A stretch of DNA of 64,000 bases. Origin: Primulina eburnea. Taxonomy: Eukaryota; Streptophyta; Magnoliopsida; Lamiales; Gesneriaceae. A model generated the notes under the pieces. That model saw only the letters and a list, made by a program, of their open reading frames with translations. It was not told where the DNA came from and ran no database searches. Shown here piece by piece: positions 10,504 to 22,485 of the stretch (positions are counted from its first letter, which is position 1; each line of letters starts with the position of its first letter). The stretch lies in contig NC_133108.1 of NCBI RefSeq assembly GCF_022965805.1, positions 18,302,056-18,366,055 of the forward strand. The letters are read 5' to 3'. The position numbers were made by a program, and so were the translations under genes.

Positions 10504-11936
10504 TGTAGTGACCCGTTCCAGAATCACCTACTAGGCAAGAACTAAGCATGCAATTAACCTAATAACAATAATCAGAGATAACAGCGGAAAAAGTCAACAA
10601 AATAATGGTTATACAACCCAATCGAAGTCTAGAATAACTCAAAATAAAATATCCAATACAACCATATCGAATCAAAACAATACCGATAAACTAAACCAAC
10701 CAGCTACTCAACGTCCTCCTCCTGCTCCTCCCGAGCTGTCCAACCTGAGGCCTGCCCCGTGGGAATGGGGTGTCCAAGAATAAACAAAACCGAGGACGTG
10801 AGCGATAAGAACGCCCAGTACAAAAGTATGAGTATACAGACCTATATGAAATGCACATGCTATGATCATGATACCGGGGTAGTCAAGAAACAGGAGTCAC
10901 AAAAGGATCTCAACAATGCTCAGTCTAGAGGCGCCAAGTGGATAGTGCCGCGCGGTACACCTCTGGGTCACTGCATCCACTACAAGACAGACGTGGACCT
11001 AAAATGTCCCGGACCACCGAAGCCCTCCCGACCCGTCGGCCACTGTGTACTCTCGGTGTCCATGCGTCCACAAGACAGGGCTGAGCGGCCCCAAGATATA
11101 GCTTATCTCGAAAGAGATACAGCTCAACAGTAAAGGCTATCTCGAAGGAGATACGGCTCAACATGAAATGCAACGTGCAGTAATAACCGTGACATAATAA
11201 CATGCATCATATGACATATAACAATGCAGCAAATACTCATGCAACACATATATGAATGTATACTCAACCAGGATATCTCGGATAGTACTTTCGTACCTCT
11301 ATCACAGCAATCCTAGCCTTACGCAACACCGCTAATCAGGTCTAGAACAAGCCTACGCATCAAAAGCATACCCAATGAACAATACTACCATGCTCAACTA
11401 GCAAAACCAGCACTCCCTAGTACTACCAAAGGTTTAGGGTTTACCTTCGTCCGTCGACAGCCCTTTGATGTCGATTGCCTCGTAACTCAGGCGCCGCTAC
11501 GCTACTACTCCTGGCAGCTCTTGGCTATCGCTCGATCAACAACTAACCCTAGAAACCTTCCAAACTCTCCAAAATGAGAGAAAACTCAAGAAATTGGCAA
11601 GTCAAAAATGAGAAATCCGAGCACTATTTATAGGCCATGTTCGGATCCTCCGAACAACACTTCGGAACGTCCGAACGCTACGTGTCCATTGGCTCTTGAC
11701 AGCTCATGATCGGATCCTCCGATCATACACTTCGGACCGTCCGAACATGCACGTGTCCAGCTGCTCTTGACACCTCATGATCGGATCCACCGAACCCCCT
11801 TCGGACCTTCCGAACTCTTCGGTGCTTCCGAACCATCTTCGGTCCGTCCGATCATGACTCGGTCAAAATTACACATTAAACCTTCTTAATCACCATTACT
11901 CCGTTAATTACCCAATTTGGAATTCGGGCTACTACA
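10504..11936 (-). repeat. 5' LTR of the gag-only element
   Basis: 1433 bp, exactly the length of its partner at 7840-9272. It carries the same TATA box (11624-11633) and inverted-repeat array (about 11636-11859). Differences from the partner seen by eye are at the third base of the left end, near 10762, near 10949, near 11325 and near 11844. Confidence 0.93.
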
Positions 11937-13107
11937 TTTTGGGAGTTGTTGGCCATACCTTATCCTATTCCTTCTCTTCTTTACCGATTTTCCCTCCATT
12001 GGCAAGGGTTTTCATCCATTTCTTTAGCTTCCTACCTTTGATTCTTGGAGTTATTTGGATTTCCGACTTGAGATCATCGTTCTCCGTGGTATAAGGAAGC
12101 TTAGGTAAGTTTTTGGTGCGATTCTAATGAGGTTTCGAGTTAAGGGTTATTTTGGATTTGATGTTTTGATGGTTCTATGGATTATTTAGCATGGACTCTT
12201 GGATTTAGTCTTGATATTGGTGTTATTTATGGATTATTGTTGTAGGTGGTGTACCAAGAGTATAGTTGGAGGTGTTCTATTGGTTTGTAAGTGGAATTTC
12301 ATCCTTTTTGCTCACATGATATTATATGTATTGTGTTTTAAAGGTTTCAAAGTGTTATTCCCTTCCATTGATCCATTGCTATGTATTCGTTTCATTGATT
12401 ATCTATTGGAGGCATTGTATGTCTCACCATTGTTATAAAGGGAATACAAGATATATTATGAGATTGCGAAACGACGGCCTTAAATGCTATTGAGAATTCA
12501 AATGTTTTATTGGATTGATTAATCATAGCCATAGCATTGCATGCAATTAGATGATCATCGACCATAGGCTTTTATCCCCTCACAGTTATCGATTTATATC
12601 GATGGGATATTGGCAACCACAGTCACAGATACTATTGATATCAATCCAACCATAGAAAAGAGAAATACCATCGTTTTGCTATCTATTGCCATTGCTATTG
12701 CTACAGTTATTGCTACAGTATTCATGTTTCAGAGTCGATGGTATTTATGATTTAAAAGTCATGTTTTACAGTGTATACTATGTATCATTGCTATGTAAGA
12801 GTTCCACTTGCTGAGATTTATTCTCATTTCAGTTATTTTCATTTGATGCAGATAAGAGCGACGGACCGGGACGTTGACTGTGGATGGGGGTCATATGCAT
12901 ACGAAGATTGGAAGGATGATTATTTTGTACCATTTTGTAACATGATCACACTAATGATATTTTGTATTTTGTTATGTCATTGGAATGATCATGTTGTTAT
13001 TTTGTAAACACTTTTATAAAATGTATCTTGAAACTCCTTCCATGTTTGAAAGAAAATTTTAAATTCCGCTGTATTTTAATTGTATCGGGTCAGGGTGTCA
13101 CATTTAG

Positions 13108-13119
13108 TGGTATCAGAGC
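13108..13119 (+). other. Primer-binding site (tRNA-iMet type), family A copy 1
   Basis: TGGTATCAGAGC, 5 bp downstream of the 5' LTR end at 13102. Confidence 0.92.
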
Positions 13120-13235
13120 GGTGTTCTTCGGACCAATGCATATGACTTCGTCTACTTTCAACTGTCCGGGTATGTTTTCTTGCATCTATCTATTGTTATA
13201 TATATTGATTGGTGTCTTGTGAGCAATTGTAGAGT

Positions 13236-16200
13236 ATGCCTCCTAAGCGTAAGGCGGCAGAGGGTGAGGATAGTTCTTCCTCGAGAGTTGTCGATGAGTT
13301 CGGCAAGTTGCTTAAGGAGCAGGCTAAGGTGCATAGCGATCAGATTCAACAGTTGCTCCGATTGCAAGGAGCAGGACAGGGTCGAGGCCAAGTGAGAGGT
13401 CAAGTTGCTCAGGCTGTTGGCACTGATGCCGTCTTTTCTTCTTTTAAGAGAATGGATCCACCGGAATTCGCAGGTAGCACCGATCCTCTAGTTGCTGTCG
13501 AGTGGGTCAAGGCGCTTGAAGCTATCTTCGATCATCTCCAGTATGAGGACAAAGACAGGATTAGCTGTGCAGTGTTCATGTTGGTTAAGGCTGCCCGCAT
13601 TTGGTGGAATGCTACGAAAGTTGGAGTTGATGTTGCGACACTGAAGTGGTCAGAGTTCACTGACTTGTTCTACGACAAGTATTTCCCCGACGCACTTCAA
13701 GCGAGGAAGGTTACGGAGTTCTTGGAACTTAGACAGGGGAGCTTGGATGTTGGCCAGTATATTCTGAAGTTTGAGGAAGGTTGCCTATTTGCTCCGTATA
13801 TTGCTTCGAACGACAAGGACAAGGGCGCTCATTTCATTCGAGGCCTTAGAGCGGAGATTCGTCGTGATATCAACATGTCCAAAGCTGTTACTTTCAAGGA
13901 GATTGTGTCCAAAGCATTGTTGGCCGAGCAAGACGAGAAGGACATCGCCAGGGAGAGGCAAGAGAGGCACCAGGCCATTGCTCAGAGAGGCCAGGGTTCG
14001 AATCAGAGGGGCAGGGATCGTTTCAAGGGCAAGGGCAAGATGGAGCCGAGTTCTAGACCACCGCCAGTTCCATTTGATCCCGAGAAGCCACTGTGTCCAA
14101 AGTGTGGTAAGCATCATCGAGGAGAGTGCAGATTGGGCACTCATACTTGTTTTCGTTGTGGCGCGGCGGGTCACGTTGCTAGGAATTGCCCGAGGGGAGA
14201 TAGCCAAGGGAAGGTGCAGGGTCGTATCTTTGCGATGACCAAGGAAGGTATTAATCGTGATTCTTCATTGATCTCTAGTACTATTTTGATTTCAGGCAGA
14301 GTAGCTACTACTTTGATTGATACTGGTGCTACTCATTCTTTTATGTCTGAATTATTTTTGAGATCTTTGGGTATAGTTCCTTCTGTTCTTCCCATTCAGC
14401 TTAATGTTGTTTTACCTTCGGGGGATGTCTTGTGCCCGACATCAATTGTCTTTGCATGCCCTGTTCGTATTGAGGAGCGAGTTGTATTCGCTGATTTGAT
14501 TGTTATCCCTATGGTTGCCTTCGATGTTATTCTTGGCATGGATTGGCTTTCGACTTACCGTGCAGTTATCGATTGTGTTGCTAAGAAGGTGACTTTTGCA
14601 GATGATGGCCAGGGAGGAGCGTTCGCCAGCACAGGTACTTCGCTGGTCCTTCCTTTTATTTCTTGCTTTGAGGCTGAGAGATTGTTGTGTAGAGGTTGCG
14701 ATGGGTTTCTTGCTTCTATTGTGGATGTTGATAGATTGATTAAGTTGAATGTAGATGATATTGATGTGGTGAGAGAGTTTGCTGATGTGTTTGAGGATGA
14801 TGTTCCGGGTTTGCCGCCGGATAGAGATGTTGAGTTTGTGATCGATTTAGCTCCAGGTACGGTTCCTATTTCTAAGGCTCCGTACCGAATGGCCCCTACT
14901 GAGATGAAGGAGTTGAAGACTCAGTTGCAGGATCTTTTAGACAAGGGCTTTATTCGTCCGAGTTCTTCGCCTTGGGGAGCTCCGGTTCTATTTGTCAAGA
15001 AGAAGGATGGTTCTTTGCGACTGTGTATTGACTACAGGGAGCTTAACAAAGTAACTGTCAAGAACAAGTATCCGTTGCCTCGGATAGATGATTTGTTTGA
15101 TCAGCTCCATGGTGCTACTGTGTTCTCGAAGATTGATCTTCGGTCTGGCTACTATCAGTTGAAGGTTAGGGAGTCTGATATCCCTAAGACAGCTTTCCGG
15201 ACCAGGTACGGTCACTATGAGTTTCTTGTCATGTCTTTTGGGTTGACCAATGCCCCTTCAGTCTTCATGGATCTGATGAACCGTGTGTTCAAGCCTTATC
15301 TGGATAGCTTCGTTATTGTTTTCATCGACGATATCCTGATCTATTCCAAATCCAGAGAGCTTCATGCAGAGCATCTCAGAGTGGTGCTTCAGTTGTTGCG
15401 AGAGAAGAGGTTGTTTGCCAAGTTGAAGAAGTGTGAGTTTTGGCTAGATCAGATTTCTTTTCTAGGCCATGTGGTTTCGAGAGATGGCATTGCTGTTGAT
15501 CCGTTGAAGATAGAGGCGATTCGGAGTTGGCCTATTCCTACCACTGTTTCTGAGGTACGCAGTTTCCTCGGTTTGGCGGGTTACTATCGTCGTTTCATTT
15601 CAGGTTTCTCCAAGATTGCCCTGCCATTGCCCAATCTGACGAGGAAGACTGTGAAGTTCGAGTGGTCTATCGATTGCCAGAGTGCATTTCAGGAGTTGAA
15701 GGACAGATTGACGACAGCTCCTGTTCTTTCTTTGCCCAGTGGTTCTGAGGATTTTGTGGTCTATACCGATGCGTCGAAGAGAGGCCTTGGTGCAGTGTTG
15801 ATGCAGCGAGGTAAGGTCATTGCCTATGCGTCTCGCCAGTTGAAGGATTATGAGAAGAATTATCCGACGCACGATTTGGAGCTTGCAGCTGTGGTTTTCG
15901 CCCTTAAGATTTGGAGACATTATCTGTATGGCGAAAAGTGTGAGATCTTCACAGACCACAAGAGTTTGAAGTATCTGTTCTCGCAGAAAGAGCTCAATAT
16001 GCGACAGAGGAGGTGGTTAGAGCTTGTCAAGGATTACGATGTGACGATCAGTTATCACCCAGGGAAGGCGAATGTTGTGGCTGATGCTTTGAGCCGCAAG
16101 TCGAGTGCTTCATTGAGTTCTTTGATTCAGAGACCATTGTTTATGGATTTGCAGAGAGAGGAGATTGATCTGGTGATTCCAGGGACCATTGCTCGCTTTT

Positions 16201-17654
16201 CAGCGTTAGTCATTCGATCTACTTTGACGGACAGGATCCGTAGAGAGCAGTCGACTGATGTTCAGTTGGCAGAGTTGAGAGCTAGAGCTGAGGCTAGAGG
16301 GAATTCAGAGTTTAGTCTGAATGGTGATGATTTGGTAACTTTCAGAGGCCGCATTTGTGTTCCTTCTGGCGACGATATTCGTAGAGACGTCTTGACAGAG
16401 GCTCATACCGCACCTTATTCGATTCATCCAGGCAGTACGAAGATGTATCAGGATCTTCGTCGACTCTACTGGTGGCCAGGTATGAAGAGAGATATTGCTT
16501 TGTTCATTTCTCAGTGCCTTACTTGTCAGCAGGTAAAGATTGAGCACCAGAGACCTGCTGGGACATTGCTTTCTTTGCCGATTCCTCAGTGGAAGTGGGA
16601 GCATATCACTATGGATTTCGTGACTGGTTTACCCAGGACGCAGAAGGGTTTCAATTCCATTTGGGTTATTGTTGATAGATTGACCAAGTCAGCGCATTTT
16701 CTCCCAGTCAAGACGACGTATTCGATGTCTCAGTATGCCGAGGATTACATTGCAGAGATTGTTAGACTTCATGGTGTGCCCGTGTCGATTGTGTCTGATC
16801 GTGACCCTAGATTTACCTCAGAGTTCTGGAAGAGTTTGCACAGAGCTATGGGTTCTCGATTAGCTTTCAGTACAGCTTATCATCCTCAGAGCGACGGTCA
16901 GTCAGAGAGAGTCATTCAGATTCTGGAGGATATGCTCAGAGCTTGTACTATTGACTATTCTGGTAGCTGGGATTCCAAGTTGCCTCTTGTGGAGTTCACG
17001 TACAACAATAGCTACCAGGCGACGATTGGCATGGCACCGTATGAGGCACTTTATGGCAGGAAGTGTAGATCCCCTTTGTTTTGGGATGAGGTTGGAGAGA
17101 GGAAGATGTTGGGTCCCGAGTTGGTCCAACAGACTGCCGATGTTGTTGCAGTTATCAGAGAGAGGATGAAGACTGCTCAGTCCAGACAGAAGAGCTATGC
17201 AGACGTTCGTCGTAGACCTTTGCAGTTCGAGGTTGGCGATCATGTTTTTCTGAAGATAGCACCTCTCAAGGGTGTGATGCGATTTGGCAAGAAGGGCAAG
17301 TTGAGCCCTAGATTTATTGGTCCATTCGAGATATTGGACAGAGTGGGTGACCGAGCCTACAGATTAGCCCTACCGCCCGATCTTGACAGAGTCCATAATG
17401 TGTTTCACGTATCGATGCTCAGGAAGTATGTTGCAGATCCTTCCCATGTTCTTCGCCATGAGCCATTGGACTTGACGCCGAGTCTGACTTACCATGAGAT
17501 TCCGATTCAGATTCTGGATCGCACAGTTAGAGTTCTGAGGAACAAAGAGATCGGCATCGTTAAAGTCCTTTGGAGGAACCATTTGATTGAGGAGGCTACG
17601 TGGGAACCAGAGACTGAGATGAGAGAGAGGTATCCTGAGTTGTTCGTGCCATGA
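13236..17654 (+). CDS. Ty3/gypsy Gag-Pol polyprotein, intact (Tekay-like chromovirus)
   Basis: 1472 aa in one open frame, the usual length for this clade. In order: capsid Gag (about 65-235); CCHC knuckle ([14 protein letters not shown], 305-318); aspartic protease (IDTGATHS, about 361); reverse transcriptase with catalytic FIDD (about 696-699); RNase H ([11 protein letters not shown], first Asp about 844); and integrase with an HHCC zinc finger (about 1060-1095) and D,D,E core (Asp in MDFVTGLP about 1127, SDRDPRF about 1188, Glu about 1224). The C-terminal segment (about 1415-1465, ending [16 protein letters not shown]) looks like a chromodomain, which in this clade guides integration to marked chromatin. 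No stop or frameshift is seen. The start ATG lies 116 bp after the PBS. All catalytic motifs are present, so the protein may be functional. Confidence 0.95.
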   Translation: MPPKRKAAEGEDSSSSRVVDEFGKLLKEQAKVHSDQIQQLLRLQGAGQGRGQVRGQVAQAVGTDAVFSSFKRMDPPEFAGSTDPLVAVEWVKALEAIFDHLQYEDKDRISCAVFMLVKAARIWWNATKVGVDVATLKWSEFTDLFYDKYFPDALQARKVTEFLELRQGSLDVGQYILKFEEGCLFAPYIASNDKDKGAHFIRGLRAEIRRDINMSKAVTFKEIVSKALLAEQDEKDIARERQERHQAIAQRGQGSNQRGRDRFKGKGKMEPSSRPPPVPFDPEKPLCPKCGKHHRGECRLGTHTCFRCGAAGHVARNCPRGDSQGKVQGRIFAMTKEGINRDSSLISSTILISGRVATTLIDTGATHSFMSELFLRSLGIVPSVLPIQLNVVLPSGDVLCPTSIVFACPVRIEERVVFADLIVIPMVAFDVILGMDWLSTYRAVIDCVAKKVTFADDGQGGAFASTGTSLVLPFISCFEAERLLCRGCDGFLASIVDVDRLIKLNVDDIDVVREFADVFEDDVPGLPPDRDVEFVIDLAPGTVPISKAPYRMAPTEMKELKTQLQDLLDKGFIRPSSSPWGAPVLFVKKKDGSLRLCIDYRELNKVTVKNKYPLPRIDDLFDQLHGATVFSKIDLRSGYYQLKVRESDIPKTAFRTRYGHYEFLVMSFGLTNAPSVFMDLMNRVFKPYLDSFVIVFIDDILIYSKSRELHAEHLRVVLQLLREKRLFAKLKKCEFWLDQISFLGHVVSRDGIAVDPLKIEAIRSWPIPTTVSEVRSFLGLAGYYRRFISGFSKIALPLPNLTRKTVKFEWSIDCQSAFQELKDRLTTAPVLSLPSGSEDFVVYTDASKRGLGAVLMQRGKVIAYASRQLKDYEKNYPTHDLELAAVVFALKIWRHYLYGEKCEIFTDHKSLKYLFSQKELNMRQRRWLELVKDYDVTISYHPGKANVVADALSRKSSASLSSLIQRPLFMDLQREEIDLVIPGTIARFSALVIRSTLTDRIRREQSTDVQLAELRARAEARGNSEFSLNGDDLVTFRGRICVPSGDDIRRDVLTEAHTAPYSIHPGSTKMYQDLRRLYWWPGMKRDIALFISQCLTCQQVKIEHQRPAGTLLSLPIPQWKWEHITMDFVTGLPRTQKGFNSIWVIVDRLTKSAHFLPVKTTYSMSQYAEDYIAEIVRLHGVPVSIVSDRDPRFTSEFWKSLHRAMGSRLAFSTAYHPQSDGQSERVIQILEDMLRACTIDYSGSWDSKLPLVEFTYNNSYQATIGMAPYEALYGRKCRSPLFWDEVGERKMLGPELVQQTADVVAVIRERMKTAQSRQKSYADVRRRPLQFEVGDHVFLKIAPLKGVMRFGKKGKLSPRFIGPFEILDRVGDRAYRLALPPDLDRVHNVFHVSMLRKYVADPSHVLRHEPLDLTPSLTYHEIPIQILDRTVRVLRNKEIGIVKVLWRNHLIEEATWEPETEMRERYPELFVP

Positions 17655-17681
17655 CGTCAATTTCGAGGACGAAATTCCTCT

Positions 17682-17694
17682 AAGGAGGGGAGAT
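17682..17694 (+). other. Polypurine tract, family A copy 1
   Basis: aaggaggggagat immediately before the 3' LTR; primes plus-strand synthesis. Confidence 0.9.
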
Positions 17695-19315
17695 TGTAAT
17701 AGCCGAGCCCGGTGTACGGTACGGTTTAAGCTTTATTGTGTTAATTGGGTTATGTGATTAGATGATTATAGTTGTGTTTTGGGCTATAGTATTATTGGTT
17801 ATTATTTATTTGAGGTGTTAGTTGGTGTTGATTGTTCGTTTCAGCGTTTCGAATCGATTTTTAGTTGTTTTGTTACTGTTCATTGCCGTGAGTAGAGTGC
17901 ACCCGCGCTCTTAGATGAGTGCCCCCGCGGTGTACTATTCATGATTTTGGTTTTGGAGGGCCGTGGCATCACCGCACCCGCGGCAGTGCAAGGACCGCAC
18001 CCGCGGTGAGACCGCACCCGCGGTAATTGTAGCACCGCACCCGCGGTGTTCGTGCATTTGATTTATTTTGGTTGCCGTGAGCTTAGCGCACCCGCGGTGC
18101 TTGTGTGACCGCACCCGCGGTGTAAGTATGGGCGAGTTTTTAAGTCACTTTTTGGGAGTTGTTGGCCATACCTTATCCTATTCCTTCTCTTCTTTACCGA
18201 TTTTCCCTCCATTGGCAAGGGTTTTCATCCATTTCTTTAGCTTCCTACCTTTGATTCTTGGAGTTATTTGGATTTCCGACTTGAGATCATCGTTCTCCGT
18301 GGTATAAGGAAGCTTAGGTAAGTTTTTGGTGCGATTCTAATGAGGTTTCGAGTTAAGGGTTATTTTGGATTTGATGTTTTGATGGTTCTATGGATTATTT
18401 AGCATGGACTCTTGGATTTAGTCTTGATATTGGTGTTATTTATGGATTATTGTTGTAGGTGGTGTACCAAGAGTATAGTTGGAGGTGTTCTATTGGTTTG
18501 TAAGTGGAATTTCATCCTTTTTGCTCACATGATATTATATGTATTGTGTTTTAAAGGTTTCAAAGTGTTATTCCCTTCCATTGATCCATTGCTATGTATT
18601 CGTTTCATTGATTATCTATTGGAGGCATTGTATGTCTCACCATTGTTATAAAGGGAATACAAGATATATTATGAGATTGCGAAACGACGGCCTTAAATGC
18701 TATTGAGAATTCAAATGTTTTATTGGATTGATTAATCATAGCCATAGCATTGCATGCAATTAGATGATCATCGACCATAGGCTTTTATCCCCTCACAGTT
18801 ATCGATTTATATCGATGGGATATTGGCAACCACAGTCACAGATACTATTGATATCAATCCAACCATAGAAAAGAGAAATACCATCGTTTTGCTATCTATT
18901 GCCATTGCTATTGCTACAGTTATTGCTACAGTATTCATGTTTCAGAGTCGATGGTATTTATGATTTAAAAGCCATGTTTTACAGTGTATACTATGTATCA
19001 TTGCTATGTAAGAGTTCCACTTGCTGAGATTTATTCTCATTTCAGTTATTTTCATGTGATGCAGATAAGAGCGACGGACCGGGACGTTGACTGTGGATGG
19101 GGGTCATATGCATACGAAGATTGGAAGGATGATTATTTTGTACCATTTTGTAACATGATCACACTAATGATATTTTGTATTTTGTTATGTCATTGGAATG
19201 ATCATGTTGTTATTTTGTAAACACTTTTATAAAATGTATCTTGAAACTCCTTCCATGTTTGAAAGAAAATTTTAAATTCCGCTGTATTTTAATTGTATCG
19301 GGTCAGGGTGTCACA
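17695..19315 (+). repeat. 3' LTR of family A copy 1
   Basis: 1621 bp, TG...CA, followed by the tcctc duplication. It is the fullest family A LTR in the window and retains the 42 bp missing from the 5' LTR. Confidence 0.95.
17896..18122 (+). repeat. GC-rich inverted-repeat array in 3' LTR (family A copy 1)
   Basis: Eight units of ACCGCACCCGCGGT type (some with imperfect arms, for example gtgcccccgcggtg at about 17919), about 200-428 bp into the LTR. Each unit contains a CCGCGG core. See the finding on shared LTR arrays. Confidence 0.82.
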
Positions 19316-19470
19316 TCCTCGGAGAGATTGTGGAAAGTAGAGAAGTGTCTTTTGACATAGTCGGCTCCGCAGATAATGTTGCTGATCCACTAGCTAAGCC
19401 TTTACCTGGACCATTATTCGACAAGCATCGCGAATCAATGGGTTTAAAGCATATGGGTAGTTGGCTCTAG
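19316..19470 (+). pseudogene. Ty1/copia Pol, C-terminal end of RNase H (Copia-1)
   Basis: This continues the frame broken at 7421, with residues such as GEIVESREVSFDIVGSADNVADPLAK followed by a TAG at 19468. ADPLAKPL is a typical copia RNase H tail. A purine-rich stretch (caagtgggagat) follows and abuts the 3' LTR at 19485. Confidence 0.85.
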
Positions 19471-20600
19471 TGCAAGTGGGAGATTGTTAGAGTAGGTGCC
19501 CGTCGAGCCAAGTGTTGGCCGAGTGTTCACAATGAAACTCTATGTATAAGCAATCTTTATTTTAGTAATATTTGATATTATTATTTTGACACATCTTTAT
19601 CTGTATACCCATGCTAATTGCATAGATAAAGCCCTTGAATATACAAATTGTAGAAACAATATGAGATGCTCATATGATGAGTATCATGAAACTCATATTT
19701 GTAATACTGTATATTCTAAACGGTTCCTAGTCGATTCAGCCGCCACTAAGAAGGATATAGGCCGCTCGAGTTAGAGACTAGTATCTGCGATGTGAGTACC
19801 ATGTTTCATTGGTAAGGGCCATTGTGATGTCCGAGCATGCAGATAGGTGCTCTTGGTAGAGTGCACTGAACAACCCTCCATTAAAGGACTTTCCAAGTGG
19901 TTCTCACTTATCGAGCGGAAACGTCCTAGTTTATGGTTGTACACCATTAGTCCTTATGACCCGGGACAACATTGAGACTCTATGTGCTAGAATTACACTT
20001 TGACTTGTTTACCGACTCTCATGGGGTCATCAGGTGGCAAGGTTGGGTGTTCTGTCAAAACACATAGGAGTCGATGCATTGTAGTCGGGAATTCACTGCT
20101 TACCTTCAGGTATGGATATCCTATGTGTTATCATGTGTATGTAGGTTGAAATCTGTGGCCAGAGTATGGTTGTAATTATGAAAGGGGTTTCATAGATTAC
20201 ACCATCGATGCAACTACGACATGACACATAGTATCGATTCATTGACAACTCTCGATATACCAATGGTTGTCGAATCGGTCGGGATATATGAGTTGAAGGG
20301 ACCGTACTGTACGCTAACCATAATTGAATGGTTCTTGCAGGCACTATCATTTGATACCTAGGGAATCATGTAAGCGATGCTGTTAGGCGTTTAACATGAT
20401 TGGTTTGGTACTATCAGACTTGAGTTCTGACGTTCTTATTATCAAGGAGTTGATAAATAAGAATGGAGCAATTGGGGTATGCTCATATAAGGACATGTTT
20501 AGTCCGAATCACATGGAGATGTGAACCCACGGCTAGTTGTATCAATGAACCATTGAGGGCCACACAAGTACTAGCTTTCTAGATCCCGTTGAGAAGTAAA

Positions 20601-20757
20601 AATAGTTCAATGTGTTGAACGGCTTATAAAGGAGTTTATAAGCGTAAAGAAAATTAGAAGTATGACTTCTATAAAGGAGAAAATAGTTCAATGTGTTGAA
20701 CGGCTTATAAATGAGTTTATAAGCGTAAAGAAAAATAGAAGTATGACTTCTATAAGA
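20601..20757 (+). repeat. Tandem duplication within the copia LTR
   Basis: A unit of about 81 bp beginning aatagttcaatgtg occurs at 20601 and again at 20682. The Copia-2 LTR has the same duplication (about 35800-35945), so it predates both insertions. A second short repeat (attaattcaagtgttgaatt) recurs at about 20873 and 20930. Confidence 0.8.
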
Positions 20758-21622
20758 GAAATGTAAATTTTAATTTATGGAAGTGTTCCTAAATTAAAAT
20801 TTGGCCAAGTGAATAATGTATTTGAAAATTGTGATTTTCATAAACATTATTATGGACTAAATTAAATTAATTCAAGTGTTGAATTAATTAAACACTAGTG
20901 GACCTAGTAGAGTCCAAATAATTAAATTAATTCAAGTGTTGAATTAATTAAATTATATTGAGTCTTGTAGAGCTCAATTTAAATTAATTATTTAACTAGT
21001 GGGACTTGGGTAAATTCAAGTAATGTTTAATTAGTCTCAAATATGTTTGAGATAATTAAATTTAGTCCCTGGTTTTTATTTTGATAAAAAACCATATAAT
21101 ATGCATGCATGGGAGGTGAAAGGTTGGGAGACTACTTTTTGAGTTTTCAAGGCATGGCATGCAACTTTTTGGAACACTTTTTCCCACAACCAAGGCTAGT
21201 CTCCCTTCCCCCATTCATTCATCTCCTTGGCCGAAACTTCAAGGATTTTTCTCTCAAAAATTTTCTTCTTTTGTTCTTCAATTGTTGGAGATCAAAAACA
21301 CTTTTCTTTGAAAAATCCTCTTAATTTTCTAGTGCAAATTAAGAGGGGATTTACCTAGTTGGTGGTGGGCCTAATTTGAAGGAAAGATTTCAAGAACAAG
21401 GAAAGCTTGTAGAGGGTCTTGCCATTCAAGAGCTTAGTTGTTTGACAACTAAGTTGGAGCCATAATCAATCTCTTGAGATTGATAGGTATATTTCTTTAA
21501 AACACCCTATGTATGACATTTTTGTGTTTTATTGTATTTGTTGCACAAAATCTTGAGGTGGCCGAAAATTCTTGTCAAAAATTTGATTTTTAAACTTCCG
21601 TTGCGCTTGCGGCCACCGTAAC

Positions 21623-22018
21623 TGTGAGGCCCGGAGCCGAAGAGGGCGGGGGGTGAACGCCGGTGCCATCAGTTGCACGGACAATGAGCGGCTCCTGGCA
21701 GGCTTCTAGGTGGAGGGAACATGAATGAACCGACCCACACGGGAATGAGAGGGATTCCGAGACTGTTCAATGTAATGGACTGTACAGTTGAAGAGGGCTT
21801 AAAAGATTTGATTGGTACTACTCATATCACGAAGGTGCATCTTCTTTTCAGTAGCTCATCACATAAGAACTCCAAAGTTAAGCGTGCTTGACTTGGGGCA
21901 ATTTTGGGATGGGTGACCTCCTGGGAAATTTCCTAGGTGCGTGTGAGTGAGGACATAAGCACGCTGGAAAGACTCGTCTTGATACAGTGAGGACAGTCGT
22001 CGAATCTGGGGCGTTACA
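21623..22018 (+). repeat. Cassandra LTR, 5' copy
   Basis: Begins tgtgaggcccgg and ends ggggcgttaca; 396 bp. Confidence 0.92.
21857..21940 (+). promoter_or_regulatory. 5S rRNA-like Pol III control region in Cassandra 5' LTR
   Basis: Contains agaactccaaagttaagcg, close to the 5S A-box region, and gggatgggtgacctcctggg, close to the 5S C box. The spacing is near that of a real 5S gene. The 5' and 3' ends of 5S rRNA are not recognisable and the pairing strand is degenerate, so this is not a functional rRNA gene. It may still bind TFIIIA and recruit Pol III. Confidence 0.85.
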
Positions 22019-22020
22019 AG

Positions 22021-22032
22021 TGGTATCAGAGC
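22021..22032 (+). other. Primer-binding site of Cassandra
   Basis: TGGTATCAGAGC, 2 bp after the 5' LTR. Confidence 0.9.
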
Positions 22033-22088
22033 CGACCTCTCTTAGTACGGTGTGGTTCGGGGACGAACCAAGCGGAAGCTGGTGGGCA

Positions 22089-22485
22089 TGTGAGGCCCGG
22101 AGCCGAAGAGGGCGGGGGGTGAACGCCGGTGCCATCAGTTGCACGGACAATGAGCGGCTCCTGACAGGCTTCTAGGTGGAGGGAACATGAATGAACCGAC
22201 CCACACGGGAATGAGAGGGATTCCGAGACTGTTCAATGTAATGGACTGTACAGTTGAAGAGGGCTTAAAAGATTTGATTGGTACTACTCATATCACGAAG
22301 GTGCATCTTCTTTTCGGTAGCTCATCACATAAGAACTCCAAAGTTAAGCGTGCTTGACTTGGGGCAATTTTGGGATGGGTGACCTCCTGGGAAATTTCCT
22401 AGGGTGCGTGTGAGTGAGGACATAAGCACGCTAGAAAGACTCGTCTTGATACAGTGAGGACAGTCGTCGAATCTGGGGTGTTACA
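22089..22485 (+). repeat. Cassandra LTR, 3' copy, with second 5S-like region
   Basis: 397 bp. The 5S-like segment is at about 22325-22408 and is nearly identical to that in the 5' copy, with one extra g just after it. Confidence 0.92.

Larger units (their letters stand above)
7840..11936 (-). mobile_element. Gag-only LTR retrotransposon (TR-GAG-like), nested in family A 5' LTR
   Basis: 4097 bp, flanked by ttttg at 7835-7839 and 11937-11941. Two LTRs of 1433 bp each (7840-9272 and 10504-11936) bound an internal region of only about 1.2 kb. On the minus strand this holds a PBS (10488-10499), one gag ORF and a polypurine tract (9273-9287). There is no protease, RT, RNase H or integrase, so it must borrow these in trans. 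The structure matches the non-autonomous TR-GAG class described in plants. I count five substitutions between its LTRs. Confidence 0.93.
7422..13102 (+). repeat. 5' LTR of family A copy 1, interrupted
   Basis: The LTR proper is 7422-7834 plus 11937-13102, about 1579 bp once the 7840-11936 insertion and one ttttg duplication are removed. The termini are TG...CA. Relative to the 3' LTR it lacks 42 bp inside the GC palindrome array, at about 7628, between two short tt-rich matches. It would drive transcription of the element if intact. Confidence 0.93.
7422..19315 (+). mobile_element. Ty3/gypsy family A copy 1 (Tekay-like chromovirus), near-intact
   Basis: A complete element: 5' LTR (7422-13102, itself interrupted), tRNA-iMet PBS, one open gag-pol frame, PPT and 3' LTR (17695-19315). 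It is flanked by the 5-bp duplication tcctc at 7417-7421 and 19316-19320. It is inserted in the RNase H of Copia-1. Outside the nested 4.1-kb insertion I count by eye only two substitutions between its LTRs (near 12770 and 12842) plus one 42-bp deletion in the 5' LTR, so it is very young. With an open polyprotein it could have supplied proteins recently, but its own 5' LTR is now split by the gag-only element. Confidence 0.95.
21623..22485 (+). mobile_element. Cassandra-type TRIM retrotransposon
   Basis: 863 bp, flanked by gtaac at 21618-21622 and 22486-22490. LTRs of 396 and 397 bp (21623-22018 and 22089-22485) surround a 70-bp core that has only a tRNA-iMet PBS (22021-22032) and a short purine-rich tail. 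There is no coding capacity. Both LTRs contain a 5S rRNA-derived segment, the hallmark of Cassandra. About five differences between the LTRs are visible. It depends fully on other elements for movement. Confidence 0.93.

Noticed and set aside
13108..13119. tRNA genes suggested by tRNA-like matches
   Set aside because: The matches are 12-20 nt primer-binding sites beside LTRs, with no cloverleaf around them.
21857..21940. A true 5S rRNA gene
   Set aside because: Only the internal control region matches. The ends are not 5S-like, and the segment occurs once in each LTR of a TRIM, which is the known Cassandra arrangement.
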